From positions 21,251,485-21,315,484 of the forward strand of contig NC_091368.1 of assembly GCF_038502225.1 (NCBI RefSeq): a stretch of 64,000 nt of DNA, given 5' to 3'. A program made the translations under genes and the position numbers. Below the pieces are notes generated by a model that saw nothing but the letters and a program-made list of their open reading frames with translations, ran no database searches and was not told where the DNA came from. The stretch comes from Cherax quadricarinatus (taxonomy: Eukaryota; Arthropoda; Malacostraca; Decapoda; Parastacidae). This document shows, piece by piece, positions 1 through 10,486 of this stretch (position 1 is its first letter; the number at the start of each line of letters is the position of its first letter).

Positions 1-1030
1 AGTCACGTTTGGGAAGTATGGTAGCCAGCCAGGGAAGCCCTCCCCACCCACACCTAATGTAAAAAAAACAGACGAACGCGTCTGGTTTTTGTACCAGTTG
101 TCTTCACGTTGATACAGTAGAATAAATAGAGAAACACTCCCATTCTCATGTAACACCATTTTTAGAAGAAATCAAGTTTATTCTCAATAAGGATTACAAT
201 GCTGAGTTTACAGAATTTGGTTATTGTGTGGATTACATGTAGTAAAATACTAATTACAGAGGGGGCCACTAGAACGCCTAGCATGGCTAGGCATTTCGGG
301 CAGACTTAGATTAATTCTTAACTTTAAAATATTACAAATTATGAGGTAAGTTGGTATTATAGCTAAGTGACTAAATACTAGTTTGTGAGTTTAGCAATGT
401 GAATGCTTTTGTTTTGGCACAATACATAGTTTCAGTACTGGAGTATCACAGGCCAACTTTTGACTAGTTAGGATTCATTATTTTAAGATTAAGATTGATA
501 TTTCTGTGTTTATGGTCAAATGGGTGAGTGAGTGTAAGTGTGAACCACCAGGTGGTATTCATGTAATTAGTTGACGGGGTGTATCAGGGAGATAAGATGT
601 TTTCTAATGGTAGTTTTGAAGGTGATGAATGTGTCTGCAGTTCTAGAGTTTTCAGGTAGGGTGTGAAGTCATACTTAGGCATACTGAAGGCATACTTAGG
701 TACAGGTACTGGCCAGGGAAGAGGTGGGACCAGGAGCTATGAATTGACCCCTGCAACCACAACTAGGTGAGTACATATGTATAATTATCAGTTATAATAA
801 TAATGTAAGTATGTAGTCAGCCTGGGCTACATAGCTACACCTACCTACATAGCTACACGATATTTAATGTGGCCCAGAGTTGTATTATTACCATCAACAT
901 ACCATGTTCACTAAGTTTAATCGTTTCTATCAACTACCTTTAGATGCCATCATAAACAAAAGGAGAAGTAATGAATAATTCATGTTAAAAATTGTAAACA
1001 AAAGCTTTGTGTATTAAGGGGAGTGATGTC
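1..1030. other. Non-coding stretch, no gene seen
   Basis: I see no long reading frame, RNA gene or clear element boundary here. The DNA is A+T-rich with scattered short repeats. Near 715-775 a phrase with 'gacccctgcaaccacaactagg' style content resembles a recurrent short tail that I associate with decapod interspersed repeats, but I cannot define its ends. No function is assigned. Confidence 0.5.
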
Positions 1031-1385
1031 ATGTTTTCCCTTCGCCCAGCTACCGCACCTCCATAGTATATAAACATAAAATGTTTATATGCTATGTAAC
1101 ATGTTTCTTATATAATTTTGAAGAAAATATCGTAGATGGATTAATGAAAATGTCTATATCAACATGAAATAAGACATTTAATGTGCCCAAGAGTGATTAT
1201 TATTAGTATTACGAAATGTTTTCCCCTCCACCTGGCAACCACACCTTCATAGCATATAAACAGTATGTTTGTATGCTATCTAACATGTTTCTTATATAAT
1301 TTTGAAGAAAATATCATAAATGGATTATTGAAAATGTCTATATTGACATAAAATTAGACATTTAATATGCCCAAGAGTGATTATT
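1031..1385. repeat. Two-copy tandem duplication, 185-bp period
   Basis: Two diverged copies lie head to tail, the first starting at 1031 and the second at 1216 (both begin atgttttccc). They share the run 'catgtttcttatataatttt' and the run 'gcccaagagtgattatta'. Substitutions and small indels separate them, so the duplication is not recent. No coding frame is shared by the copies. Confidence 0.8.
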
Positions 1386-1640
1386 ACATAATAGAGAGAT
1401 GTGCTCATGGAGAATGTAAACAAACCGGGTGGTGCGCACCATATTTGAAAGACCGCTTACTGTATAGAAAGTTTTGGTCATAATTTGAGATCGCCATATT
1501 AGCAGAACGCCGAAAGGCAGGGCCTTACTGTATGGTCAATTATGGTCACACTCGTCTTGTTGGTTTTGTAATCACTGTACATAGCTCTACTGTCTTCAGT
1601 TATGTCCTAGAGTTTGTATTGATAAAGCCACTGGATAGTG

Positions 1641-1870
1641 GATGGCAAAACATCTACAATAAATTTATTATTATTAAAGATTCACCAGTGTTCTCCCAGC
1701 CCGGGCCTTTTCCAAGTGGTGGCCCAGCCTTTGCTCCCTGTCTTGGGAGTGTCTGAGACCTAAGTCTCCCATGGGAGGAGGCACAAGTACCTCCTCATCT
1801 TTGGGACCAATTGTCCCCAGGCCTAGCCACAAGCTAGGCCTTTCTGGTCTGCCATCCCCGTTTAATTTAT
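1641..1870. repeat. G+C-rich block in A+T-rich DNA, possible interspersed repeat
   Basis: This block is clearly richer in G+C than its flanks and contains short inverted words (ccaagtggtggcc; gcctagccacaagctaggc). It is bounded by A+T-rich sequence. I suspect a short interspersed element, but there is no clear polymerase III box pair, poly-A tail or target-site duplication. Weakly supported. Confidence 0.3.
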
Positions 1871-1914
1871 TAAAATTTAATATTTTCTCAATTATAAGTA
1901 TTTTAAATGTAATA

Positions 1915-2117
1915 CAGTGGACCCCTGCATAACGATCACCTCCGAATGCGACCAATTATGTAAGTGTATTTATGTAAGTGCGTTTGTACGTGTATGTTTG
2001 GGGGTCTGAAATGGACTAATCTACTTCACAATATTCCTTATGGGAACAAATTCGGTCAGTACTGGCACCTGAACATACTTCTGGAGTGAAAAAATATCGT
2101 TAACCGGGGGTCCACTG
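1915..2117. mobile_element. MITE with Tigger/pogo-type terminal inverted repeats
   Basis: This 203-bp element begins cagtggacccctgcataacg and ends with the inverse form ..cgttaaccgggggtccactg. A TA dinucleotide lies on each side (1913-1914 and 2118-2119), the usual target duplication of the Tc1/mariner/pogo superfamily. It has no coding capacity. Its ends resemble those of the Tigger element at 6463-17375, so it is probably a non-autonomous relative moved by that kind of transposase. Confidence 0.85.
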
Positions 2118-2333
2118 TATATTTAAACATTATTTTATTTTAATATTTGTATTTTTTTTATTTAAATTATAATTTTTTTTATTTTATTAAATATTTATTT
2201 TACATAAATGCATGAAAATTTTATAAAGATTACACTTATAATTTTACAAAAATATTTGATATTTGATAAATAATATTTATATTTATTATTAACAATTAAA
2301 TATTTTTTAAATATATCAAATTATATAATTATT

Positions 2334-5035
2334 ATTTTTTTTATTATCACACTGGCCGATTCCCACCAAGGCAGGGTGGCCCGAAAAAGAAAAACTTTCA
2401 CCATCATTCACTCCATCACTGTCTTGCCAGAAGGGTGCTTTACACTACAGTTTTTAAACTGCAACATTAACACCCCTCCTTCAGAGTGCAGGCACTGTAC
2501 TTCCCATCTCCAGGACTCAAGTCCGGCCTGCCGGTTTCCCTGAATCCCTTCATAAATGTTACTTTGCTCACACTCCAACAGCACGTCAAGTATTAAAAAC
2601 CATTTGTCTCCATTCACTCCTATCAAACACGCTCACGCATGCCTGCTGGAAGTCCAAGCCCCTCGCACACAAAACCTCCTTTACCCCTTCCCTCCAACCT
2701 TTCCTAGGCCGACCCCTACCCCGCCTTCCTTCCACTACAGACTGATACACTCTTGAAGTCATTCTGTTTCGCTCCATTCTCTCTACATGTCCGAACCACC
2801 TCACCAACCCTTCCTCAGCCCTCTGGACAACAGTTTTGGTAATCCCACACCTCCTCCTAACTTCCAAACTACGAATTCTCTGCATTATATTCACACCACA
2901 CATTGCCCTCAGACATGACATCTCCACTGCCTCCAGCCTTCTCCTCGCTGCAACATTCATCACCCATGCTTCACACCCATATAAGAGCGTTGGTAAAACT
3001 ATACTCTCATACATTCCCCTCTTTGCCTCCAAGGACAAAGTTCTTTGTCTCCACAGACTCCTAAGTGCACCACTCACTCTTTTTCCCTCATCAATTCTAT
3101 GATTCACCTCATCTTTCATAGACCCATCCGCTGACACGTCCACTCCCAAATATCTGAATACGTTCACCTCCTCCATACTCTCTCCCTCCAATCTGATATC
3201 CAATCTTTCATCACCTAATCTTTTTGTTATCCTCATAACCTTACTCTTTCCTGTATTCACCTTTAATTTTCTTCTTTTGCACACCCTACCAAATTCATCC
3301 ACCAATCTCTGCAACTTCTCTTCAGAATCTCCCAAGAGCACAGTGTCATCAGCAAAGAGCAGCTGTGACAACTCCCACTTTGTGTGTGATTCTTTATCTT
3401 TTAACTCCACGCCTCTTGCCAAGACCCTCGCATTTACTTCTCTTACAACCCCATCTATAAATATATTAAACAACCACGGTGACATCACACATCCTTGTCT
3501 AAGGCCTACTTTTACTGGGAAAAAATTTCCCTCTTTCCTACATACTCTAACTTGAGCCTCACTATCCTCGTAAAAACTCTTCACTGCTTTCAGTAACCTA
3601 CCTCCTACACCATATACTTGCAACATCTGCCACATTGCCCCCCTATCCACCCTGTCATACGCCTTTTCCAAATCCATAAATGCCACAAAGACCTCTTTAG
3701 CCTTATCTAAATACTGTTCACTTATATGTTTCACTGTAAACACCTGGTCCACACACCCCCTACCTTTCCTAAAGCCTCCTTGCTCATCTGCTATCCTATT
3801 CTCCGTCTTACTCTTAATTCTTTCAATTATAACTCTACCATACACTTTACCAGGTATACTCAACAGACTTATCCCCCTATAATTTTTGCACTCTCTTTTA
3901 TCTCCTTTGCCTTTATACAAAGGAACTATGCATGCTCTCTGCCAATCCCTAGGTACCTTACCCTCTTCCATACATTTATTAAATAATTGCACCAACCACT
4001 CCAAAACTATATCCCCACCTGCTTTTAACATTTCTATCTTTATCCCATCAATCCCGGCTGCCTTACCCCCTTTCATTTTACCTACTGCCTCACGAACTTC
4101 CCCCACACTCACAACTGGCTCTTCCTCACTCCTACAAGATGTTATTCCTCCTTGTCCTATACATGAAATCACAGCTTCCCTATCTTCATCAACATTTAAC
4201 AATTCCTCAAAATATTCCCTCCATCTTCCCAATACCTCTAACTCTCCATTTAATAACTCTCCTCTCCTATTTTTAACTGACAAATCCATTTGTTCTCTAG
4301 GCTTTCTTAACTTGTTAATCTCACTCCAAAATTTTTTCTTATTTTCAACAAAATTTGTTGATAACATCTCACCCACTCTCTCATTTGCTCTCTTTTTACA
4401 TTTGCTTCACCACTCTCTTAACCTCTCTCTTTTTCTCCATATACTCTTCCCTCCTTGCATCACTTCTACTTTGTAAAAACTTCTCATATGCTAACTTTTT
4501 CTCCCTTACTACTCTCTTTACATCATCATTCCACCAATCGCTCCTCTTCCCTCCTGCACCCACTTTCCTGTAACCACAAACTTCTGCTGAACACTCTAAC
4601 ACTACATTTTTAAACCTACCCCATACCTCTTCGACCCCATTGCCTATGCTCTCATTAGCCCGTCTATCCTCCAATAGCTGTTTATATCTTACCCTAACTG
4701 CCTCCTCTTTTAGTTTATAAACCTTCACCTCTCTCTTCCCTGATGCTTCTATTCTCCTTGTATCCCATCTACCTTTTACTCTCAGTGTAGCTACAACCAG
4801 AAAGTGATCTGATATATCTGTGGCCCCTCTATAAACATGTACATCCTGAAGTCTACTCAACAGTCTTTTATCTATCAATACATAATCCAACAAACTACTG
4901 TCATTTCGCCCTACATCATATCTTGTATACTTATTTATCCTCTTTTTCTTAAAATATGTATTACCTATAACTAAACCCCTTTCTATACAAAGTTCAATCA
5001 AAGGGCTCCCATTATCATTTACACCTGGCACCCCA
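2334..5035 (-). mobile_element. RTE-type non-LTR retrotransposon, copy R1, 5'-truncated
   Basis: The copy lies on the minus strand and is flanked by a perfect 16-bp target-site duplication, aaattatataattatt, at 2318-2333 and 5036-5051. The 3' end (low coordinates) has an A/T tail next to 'cacactggccgattcccacc', which is shared with the copies starting at 6703, 10487 and 18021. The 5' part of the endonuclease is missing. The insertion site is A+T-rich DNA, and similar A+T-rich sequence continues on both sides of the element. Confidence 0.93.
2586..5031 (-). pseudogene. RTE endonuclease (C-terminal part) and reverse transcriptase, one frameshift
   Basis: The main frame (2586-4376, 596 residues) encodes an RTE-type reverse transcriptase. 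It shows a fingers motif KGKGDKRECKNYRGISLLS, the palm motif FMDLEKAYDRVDR, GLRQGCVMSPWLF and the catalytic LLFADDTVLLG. It also has the C-terminal RTE signatures LLYGCEAW and RWFGHVERM. Upstream, 4396-5031 in another frame carries the end of the AP endonuclease domain (ISDHFLVV) and the linker. Against copy R3, R1 has one extra T near 4402, which breaks what should be one ORF. The protein would nick target DNA and copy its own RNA in place. Inactive as it stands. Confidence 0.9.
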
Positions 5036-5051
5036 AAATTATATAATTATT

Positions 5052-5127
5052 TAATATAATATATTTATTTATTAGAATTTAATACTAAATAATTTAAATA
5101 TAAATATATAATATAGATATTTAAAAG
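5052..5127. other. A+T-rich DNA
   Basis: Almost pure A/T, with no frame or motif. It is the right-hand continuation of the A+T-rich sequence interrupted by RTE copy R1. Confidence 0.6.
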
Positions 5128-5460
5128 TAGTTCGTCTGGGTCTCGTACCCCGGACACTAGTGGTGAGAGTCCTGCCTCTCACCACTGGCCTACAGTTTCG
5201 ATTTTTTTTCATTACTTTGTGAGTGTCTCTACACCGGGCAGGTGGTGAGAAGCGTGGCACTTACTACTGCACTGCAGTTTTTTTTTTTTTTTTTAAGTAG
5301 TTCGTCTGGTTCTCATACCCCGGACACCAGCAGTGAGAGTCGTACCTCTCACCACTGGCCTACAGTTTCCACATTTTTTTTTCTAGTAATTCTTCCGGGA
5401 TTCGAACCCTGGACCCCAGTGGTGAGAGTCACGCCTCTCACCACTAGGCTACCCCGAAGG
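5128..5460 (-). repeat. Three tRNA-derived SINE-like units
   Basis: Three related units lie at about 5128-5200, 5298-5370 and 5390-5460. Read on the minus strand, the last has an A-box-like tagcctagtggtgagag and a perfect B box ggttcgaatcc at tRNA spacing. The middle CTCTCAC would be a Glu(CUC)-like anticodon loop. The anticodon and acceptor stems do not pair well, so this is not a convincing functional tRNA gene. The two other units have a decayed B box (ggtacgagacc and similar). T-rich runs separate the units. I read them as tRNA-derived SINE heads or tRNA pseudogenes. Confidence 0.65.
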
Positions 5461-5471
5461 ATGTAAAGAAA

Positions 5472-5806
5472 TGTCTGGCATTGCTTTCTGCACTGGCTTG
5501 CCTCTAAGGTTGTCATGGCCTACCTGGCTGGCTGCAATAGCTGCCCTGGCTGGCGGAACATTCCTGACTGGCAGCTCTGGCTAGCGAAGCTGGCCTGACT
5601 GGATGCTCTGTAATTTTGTTTACAGAGCCTTTCTGGCTGTCTTTGCTGTCCTGTCTGGCATTGCTTTCTGCACTGGCTTGCCTCTTAGGATATCATGCCC
5701 TCCCTGGCTGGCTGCAATAGCTGCCCTGGCAGGCGAACTTTCCTGTCTTGCAGCTCTGGCTAGCGAAGCTGGCCTGACTGGACGCTCTGTAATTTTCTTT
5801 ACAGAA
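5472..5806. repeat. Two-copy tandem duplication, 180-bp period
   Basis: Two copies begin tgtctggcattgctttctgc at 5472 and 5652. They are rich in ctggctgg words and remain closely similar. Open frames across them are short and differ between copies, so I do not call a protein. Confidence 0.85.
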
Positions 5807-5897
5807 GACTAGCCTTCCCCTTGGGTTGCTTTAAAAAGAGATTGGATAAGTATATGAGTAGATCTTCTGCAGTGTTCCTCCATTCTTATGTTCTTAT
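5807..5897 (+). mobile_element. CR1 3'-tail fragment
   Basis: The short stretch reads like the last part of the CR1 family in this window: 'gataagtatatgagtag' followed by 'cagtgttcctccattcttatgttcttatg'-type sequence. It ends in the repeated ttcttatg word typical of CR1-like 3' ends. The same tail is seen at 28195-28219 and 61150-61172. Heavily 5'-truncated. Confidence 0.7.
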
Positions 5898-6460
5898 GTG
5901 GGATAGTGATGAAGAAGTTTCTTGGCAAGGGGTTCAGCTATGTTACAGAAGCCATTGTTCTGGTTGAAGTTGTTGGATATACAGATAAGTGAGGATTCCA
6001 GGATTCTTCGGTATTGAGTGTTGTCTTCTCTGGCGATAAGTCTTGCATTTCTGTAGTTGATTAAATGGTTGTGGGATTTTCAGTGTTAAAAACAGGCATT
6101 CCTTGGATCGTCAGATCTCCCTGCATATTGGTGTTCTGAAATACTTGTTTGAAGGTCTCTGGATGTTTTGCCAATGTATAATTTGCCACAGTCATTGCAA
6201 GGGATTGTGTATACCCCTGCAGAAGATTGAAGCTTGTCTTGTCTATTACTGGTTATATCCTTGTTGGTGGTGGATGTGGAGGTAGATACTTGGGATGAGG
6301 TATTGGAAAAGATGTTGAAAACGTGTTTGGCAATGGAGTTGATAGGAACAACTATGCATCTCTTCTTGGCAGTGTCTTCTCTGGGTGTGCTAAAGATGTT
6401 TAATGCCCATTGTCTACAGTCACTTCCACATCTCGGGTATAACACCAGATAGGATGGACA
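5898..6460 (-). pseudogene. Penelope-like element fragment with GIY-YIG endonuclease
   Basis: The minus strand encodes GVYTIPCNDCGKLYIGKTSR, the GIY-YIG nuclease core (G-V-Y ... Y-I-G-K-T) found at the C terminus of Penelope-like retroelements. It is preceded by a region ending in RQDKLQSSA. After the core, HWKSHNHLINYRNARLI and ..NIAEPLAKKLLHHY continue in the same frame with one stop. The reverse transcriptase part is absent. The fragment abuts the left end of the Tigger element at 6461. The GIY-YIG domain would cut target DNA during integration. Relic. Confidence 0.8.
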
Positions 6461-6702
6461 TACAGTGGGCCCCCGGCATACGATGGCATCAGCATATGTT
6501 AAATCCGGCATACAATACATTTTAACGCAAAAATTTTGCCTCGCCACACGTTAAATAACCCGCCACATGCGATTCGTCCAGGACGCGTCCCATGTGTGTC
6601 CTCAGCTGCCCCGTGCGCACCAGTGTTTACAAGCCAGCCAGTGTCGTCGCATCCATGCATACAATCGGTACATTTCATATTATCACAGCATTTTTAGTGA
6701 TT

Positions 6703-9648
6703 TTTTTATTATTATTAACACACTGGCCGATTCCCACCAAGGCAGGGTGGCCCAAAAAAGAAAAACTTTCACCATCATTCACTCCATCATTGTCTTGCCA
6801 GAAGGGTGCTTTACACTACAGTTTTTAAACTGCACCATTAACACCCCTCCTTCAAAGTGCAGGCACTGTACTTCCCATCTCCAGGACTCAAGTCCGGCCT
6901 GCTGGTTTCCCTGAATCCCTTCATCAATGTTACTTTGCTCACACTCCAACAGCACGTCAAGTATTAAAAACCATTTGTCTCCATTCACTCTTATCAAACA
7001 TGCTCACGCATGCCTGCTGGAAGTCCAAGCCCCTCGCACACAAAACCTCCTTTAACCCCTCCCTCTAACCTTTCCTAGGCCGACCCCTACCCCGCCTTCC
7101 TTCCACTACAGACTGATACACTCTTCAAGTCATTCTGTTTTCCTCCATTCTCTCTACATGTCCGAACCACCTCAACAACCCTTCCTCAGCCCTCTGGACA
7201 ACAGTTTTGGTAATCCCGCACCTCCTCCTAACTTCCAAACTACGAATTCTCTGCATTATATTCACACCACACACTGCCCTCAGACATGACATCTCCACTG
7301 CCTCCAGCCTTCTCCTCGCTGCAACATTCATCACCCATGCTTCACACCCATATAAGAGCATTGGTAAAAGTATACTCTCATACATTCCCCTCTTTGCCTT
7401 CAAGGACAAAGTTCTCTGTCTCCACAGACTCCTAAGTGCACCGCTCACCCTTTTCCCCTCATCAATTCTATGATTCACCTCATCTTTCATAGACCCATCC
7501 GCTGACACGTCCACTCCCAAATATCTGAATACATTCACCTCTTCCATACTCTCTCCCTCCAATCTGATATCCAATCTTTCCTCACCTAATCTTTTTGTTA
7601 TCCTCATAACCTTACTCTTTCCTGTGTTCACTTTTAATTTTCTTCTTTTGCATACCCTACCAAATTCATCCACCAACCTCTGCAACTTCTCTTCAGAATC
7701 TCCCAAGAGCACAGTGTCATCAGCAAAGAGCAACTGTGACAACTCCCACTTTATGTGTGATTCTTTATCTTTTAACTCCACGCCTCTTGCCAAGACCCTC
7801 GCATTCACTTCTTTTACAACCCCATATATAAATATATTAAACAACCACGGTGACATCACACATCCTTGTCTAAGGCCTACTTTTACTTGGCAATAATCTC
7901 CCTCTTTCCTACATACTCTAACTTGAGCCTCACTATCCTCATAAAAACTCTTCACTGCTTTCAGTAACCTACCTCCTACACCATACACTTGCAACATCTG
8001 CCACATTGACCCCCTATCCACCCTGTCATATGCCTTTTCCAAATCCATAAATGCCACAAAAACCTCTTTAGCCTTATCTAAATACTGTTCACTTATATGT
8101 TTCACTGTAAACACCTGGTCCACACATCCCCTACCTTTCCTAAAGCCTCCTTGTTCATCTGCTATCCTATTCTCCGTTTTACTCTTAATTCTTTCAATAA
8201 TAACTCTACCATACACTTTATCAGGTATACTCAACAGACTTATTCCCCTATAATTTTTGCACTCTCTTTTGTCCCCTTTGCCTTTATACAAAGAATTATG
8301 CATGCTCTCTGCCAATCCCTAGGTACCTTACCCTCTTCCATACATTTATTAAATAATTGCACCAACCACTCCAAAACTATATCCCCACCTGTTTTTAACA
8401 TTTCTATCTTTATCCCATCAATCCCGGCTGCCTTACCCCCTTTCATTTTAGCTACTGCCTCATGAACTTCCCCCACACTCACAACTGGCTCTTCCTCACT
8501 CCTACAAGATGTTATTCCTCCTTGCCCTATACACGAAATTACAGCTTCCCTATCTTCATCAACATTTAACAATTCCTCAAAATATTCCCTCCATCTTCCC
8601 AATACCTCTAACTCTCCATTTAATAACTCTCCTCTCCTATTTTTAACTGACAAATCCATTTGTTCTCTAGGCTTCCTTAACTTGTTAATCTCACTCCAAA
8701 ACTTTTCTTATTTTCAACAAAATTTGTTGATAACATCTCTCCCACTCTTCTCATTTGCTCTCTTTTTACATTGCTTCACCACTCTCTTAACCTCTCTCTT
8801 TTTCTCCATATACTCTTCCCTCCTTGCATCACTTCTACTTTGTAAAAACTTCTCATATGCTAACTTTTTCTCCCCTAGTACTCTCTTTACATCATCATTC
8901 CACCAATCGCTCCTCTTCCCTCCCTCACCCACTTTCCTGTAACCTCAAACTTCTGCTGAACACTCTAACACTACATTTTTAAACCTACCCCATACCTCTT
9001 CGACCCCATTCCCTATGCTCTCATTAGCCCATCTATCCTCCAATAGCTGTTTATATCTTACCTTAACTGCCTCCTCTTTTAGTTTATAAACCTTCACCTC
9101 TCTCTTCCCTGATGCTTCTATTCTCCTTGTATCCCATCTACCTTTTACTCTCAGTGTAGCTACAACTAGAAAGTGATCTGATATATCTGTGGCCCCTCTA
9201 TAAACATGGACATCCTGAAGTCTACTCAACAGTCTTTTATCTACCAATACATAATCCAACAAACTACTGTCATTTCACCCTACATCATATCTTGTATACT
9301 TATTTATCCTCTTTTTCTTAAAATATGTATTACCTATAACTAAACCCCTTTCTATACAAAGTTCAGTCAAAGGGCTCCCATTATCATTTACACCTGGCAC
9401 CCCAAACTTACCTACCACACCCTCTCTAAAAGTTTCTCCTACTTTAGCATTCAGGTCCCCTACCACAATTGCTCTCTCACTTGGTTCAAAGGTTCCTATA
9501 CATTCACTTAACATCACCGAAAATCTCTCTCTCTCTCCTCTACATTCCTCTCTTCTCCAGGTGCATACACGCTTATTATGACCCACTTTTCGCATCCAAC
9601 CTTTACTTTAATCTACATAATTCTTGAGTTTACACATTCATATTCTTC
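6703..9648 (-). mobile_element. RTE-type non-LTR retrotransposon, copy R2
   Basis: This is the longest RTE copy here. An 11-bp duplication, ttttagtgatt, flanks it at 6692-6702 and 9649-9659. Joining the flanks gives uninterrupted Tigger leader sequence just before the transposase start. The 3' end at low coordinates is the shared tail next to the 'cactggccgattcccacc' word. Confidence 0.93.
7125..9595 (-). pseudogene. RTE endonuclease-reverse transcriptase, several frameshifts
   Basis: Fragments of one ORF lie in order on the minus strand. They are the endonuclease with VVGDLNAKVG (9275-9595), its end with ISDHFLVV (8945-9262), a linker (8714-8932), the RT fingers (8240-8659), and the RT palm with LLFADD plus the C-terminal domain (7125-8315). 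Compared with R1 and R3, one base is lost near 8290 and one T is lost near 8702. There are also stops near 8945 and 9270. R2 extends further into the endonuclease than R1. Not functional. Confidence 0.88.
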
Positions 9649-9680
9649 TTTTAGTGATTGTATCTGCAAAATAAGTCACC

Positions 9681-9989
9681 ATGGGCCCCAAGAAAGCTTC
9701 TAGTGCCAACAGTGGGGTAAAAAAGGTGAAAATTACTATGGAAATGAAGAAAGAGATAATTGCTAAGTACGAAAGTGGAGTGCATGTCTCGGAGCTGGCC
9801 AGGTTGTATACCAAACCCCAATCAACCATTGCTACTATTGTGGCCAACAAAACGGCAATCAAGGAAGCTGTTCTTGCAAAAGGTGCAAGTGTGTTTTCGA
9901 AACAGAGATTGCAAGTACTAGAAGATGTTGAGAGACTGGTATTGGTGTGCATAAATGAAAAACAGATAGCAGGAGATACCATCTCTTAA
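9681..9989 (+). pseudogene. Tigger transposase, N-terminal DNA-binding part
   Basis: This 102-residue frame starts MGPKKASSANSG and contains a helix-turn-helix of the pipsqueak/CENP-B N-terminal type: EIIAKYESGVHVSELARLY followed by QSTIATIVANK. This domain binds the transposon ends. The frame stops with TAA where Tigger relatives continue, and PHD-LINE P1 is inserted eight bases later. The start has a good context (caccATGG) and follows the Tigger leader. The DDE catalytic domain is absent, so the product cannot transpose the element. Confidence 0.85.
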
Positions 9990-10486
9990 GCGATCATACC
10001 TGGAGTTTACCTGGAGAGAGTTCCGGGGGTCAATGCCCCCGCGGCCCGGTCTGTGACCAGGCCTCCTGGTGGATCAGAGCCTGATCAACCAGGCTGTTAC
10101 TGCTGGCTGCACGCAAACCAACGTACGAGCCACAGCCCAGCTGGTCAGGAACCGACTTTAGGTGCTTGTCCAGTGCCAGCTTGAAGACTGCCAGGGGTCT
10201 GTTGGTAATCCCCCTTATGTATGCTGGGAGGCAGTTGAACAGTCTTGGGCCCCTGACACTTATTGTATGGTCTCTTAACGTGCTAGTGACACCCCTGCTT
10301 TTCATTGGGGGGATGTTGCATCGTCTGCCAAGTCTTTTGCTTTCGTAGTGAGTGATTTTCATGTGCAAGTTCGGTACTAGTCCCTCTAGGATTTTCCAGG
10401 TGTATATAATCATGTATCTCTCCCGCCTGCATTCCAGGGAATACAGGTTCAGGAACCTCAAGCGCTCCCAGTAATTTAAGTGTTTT

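Noticed and set aside
1674..1955. A 93-residue minus-strand frame in the G+C-rich block
   Set aside because: It crosses from the G+C-rich block into the MITE end and shows no coding signature.
2556..4573. Plus-strand open frames over RTE R1 rich in Ser, Leu, Pro and His
   Set aside because: They mirror the minus-strand RT frame, recur over every RTE copy and have no domain or start context; they are antisense shadows.
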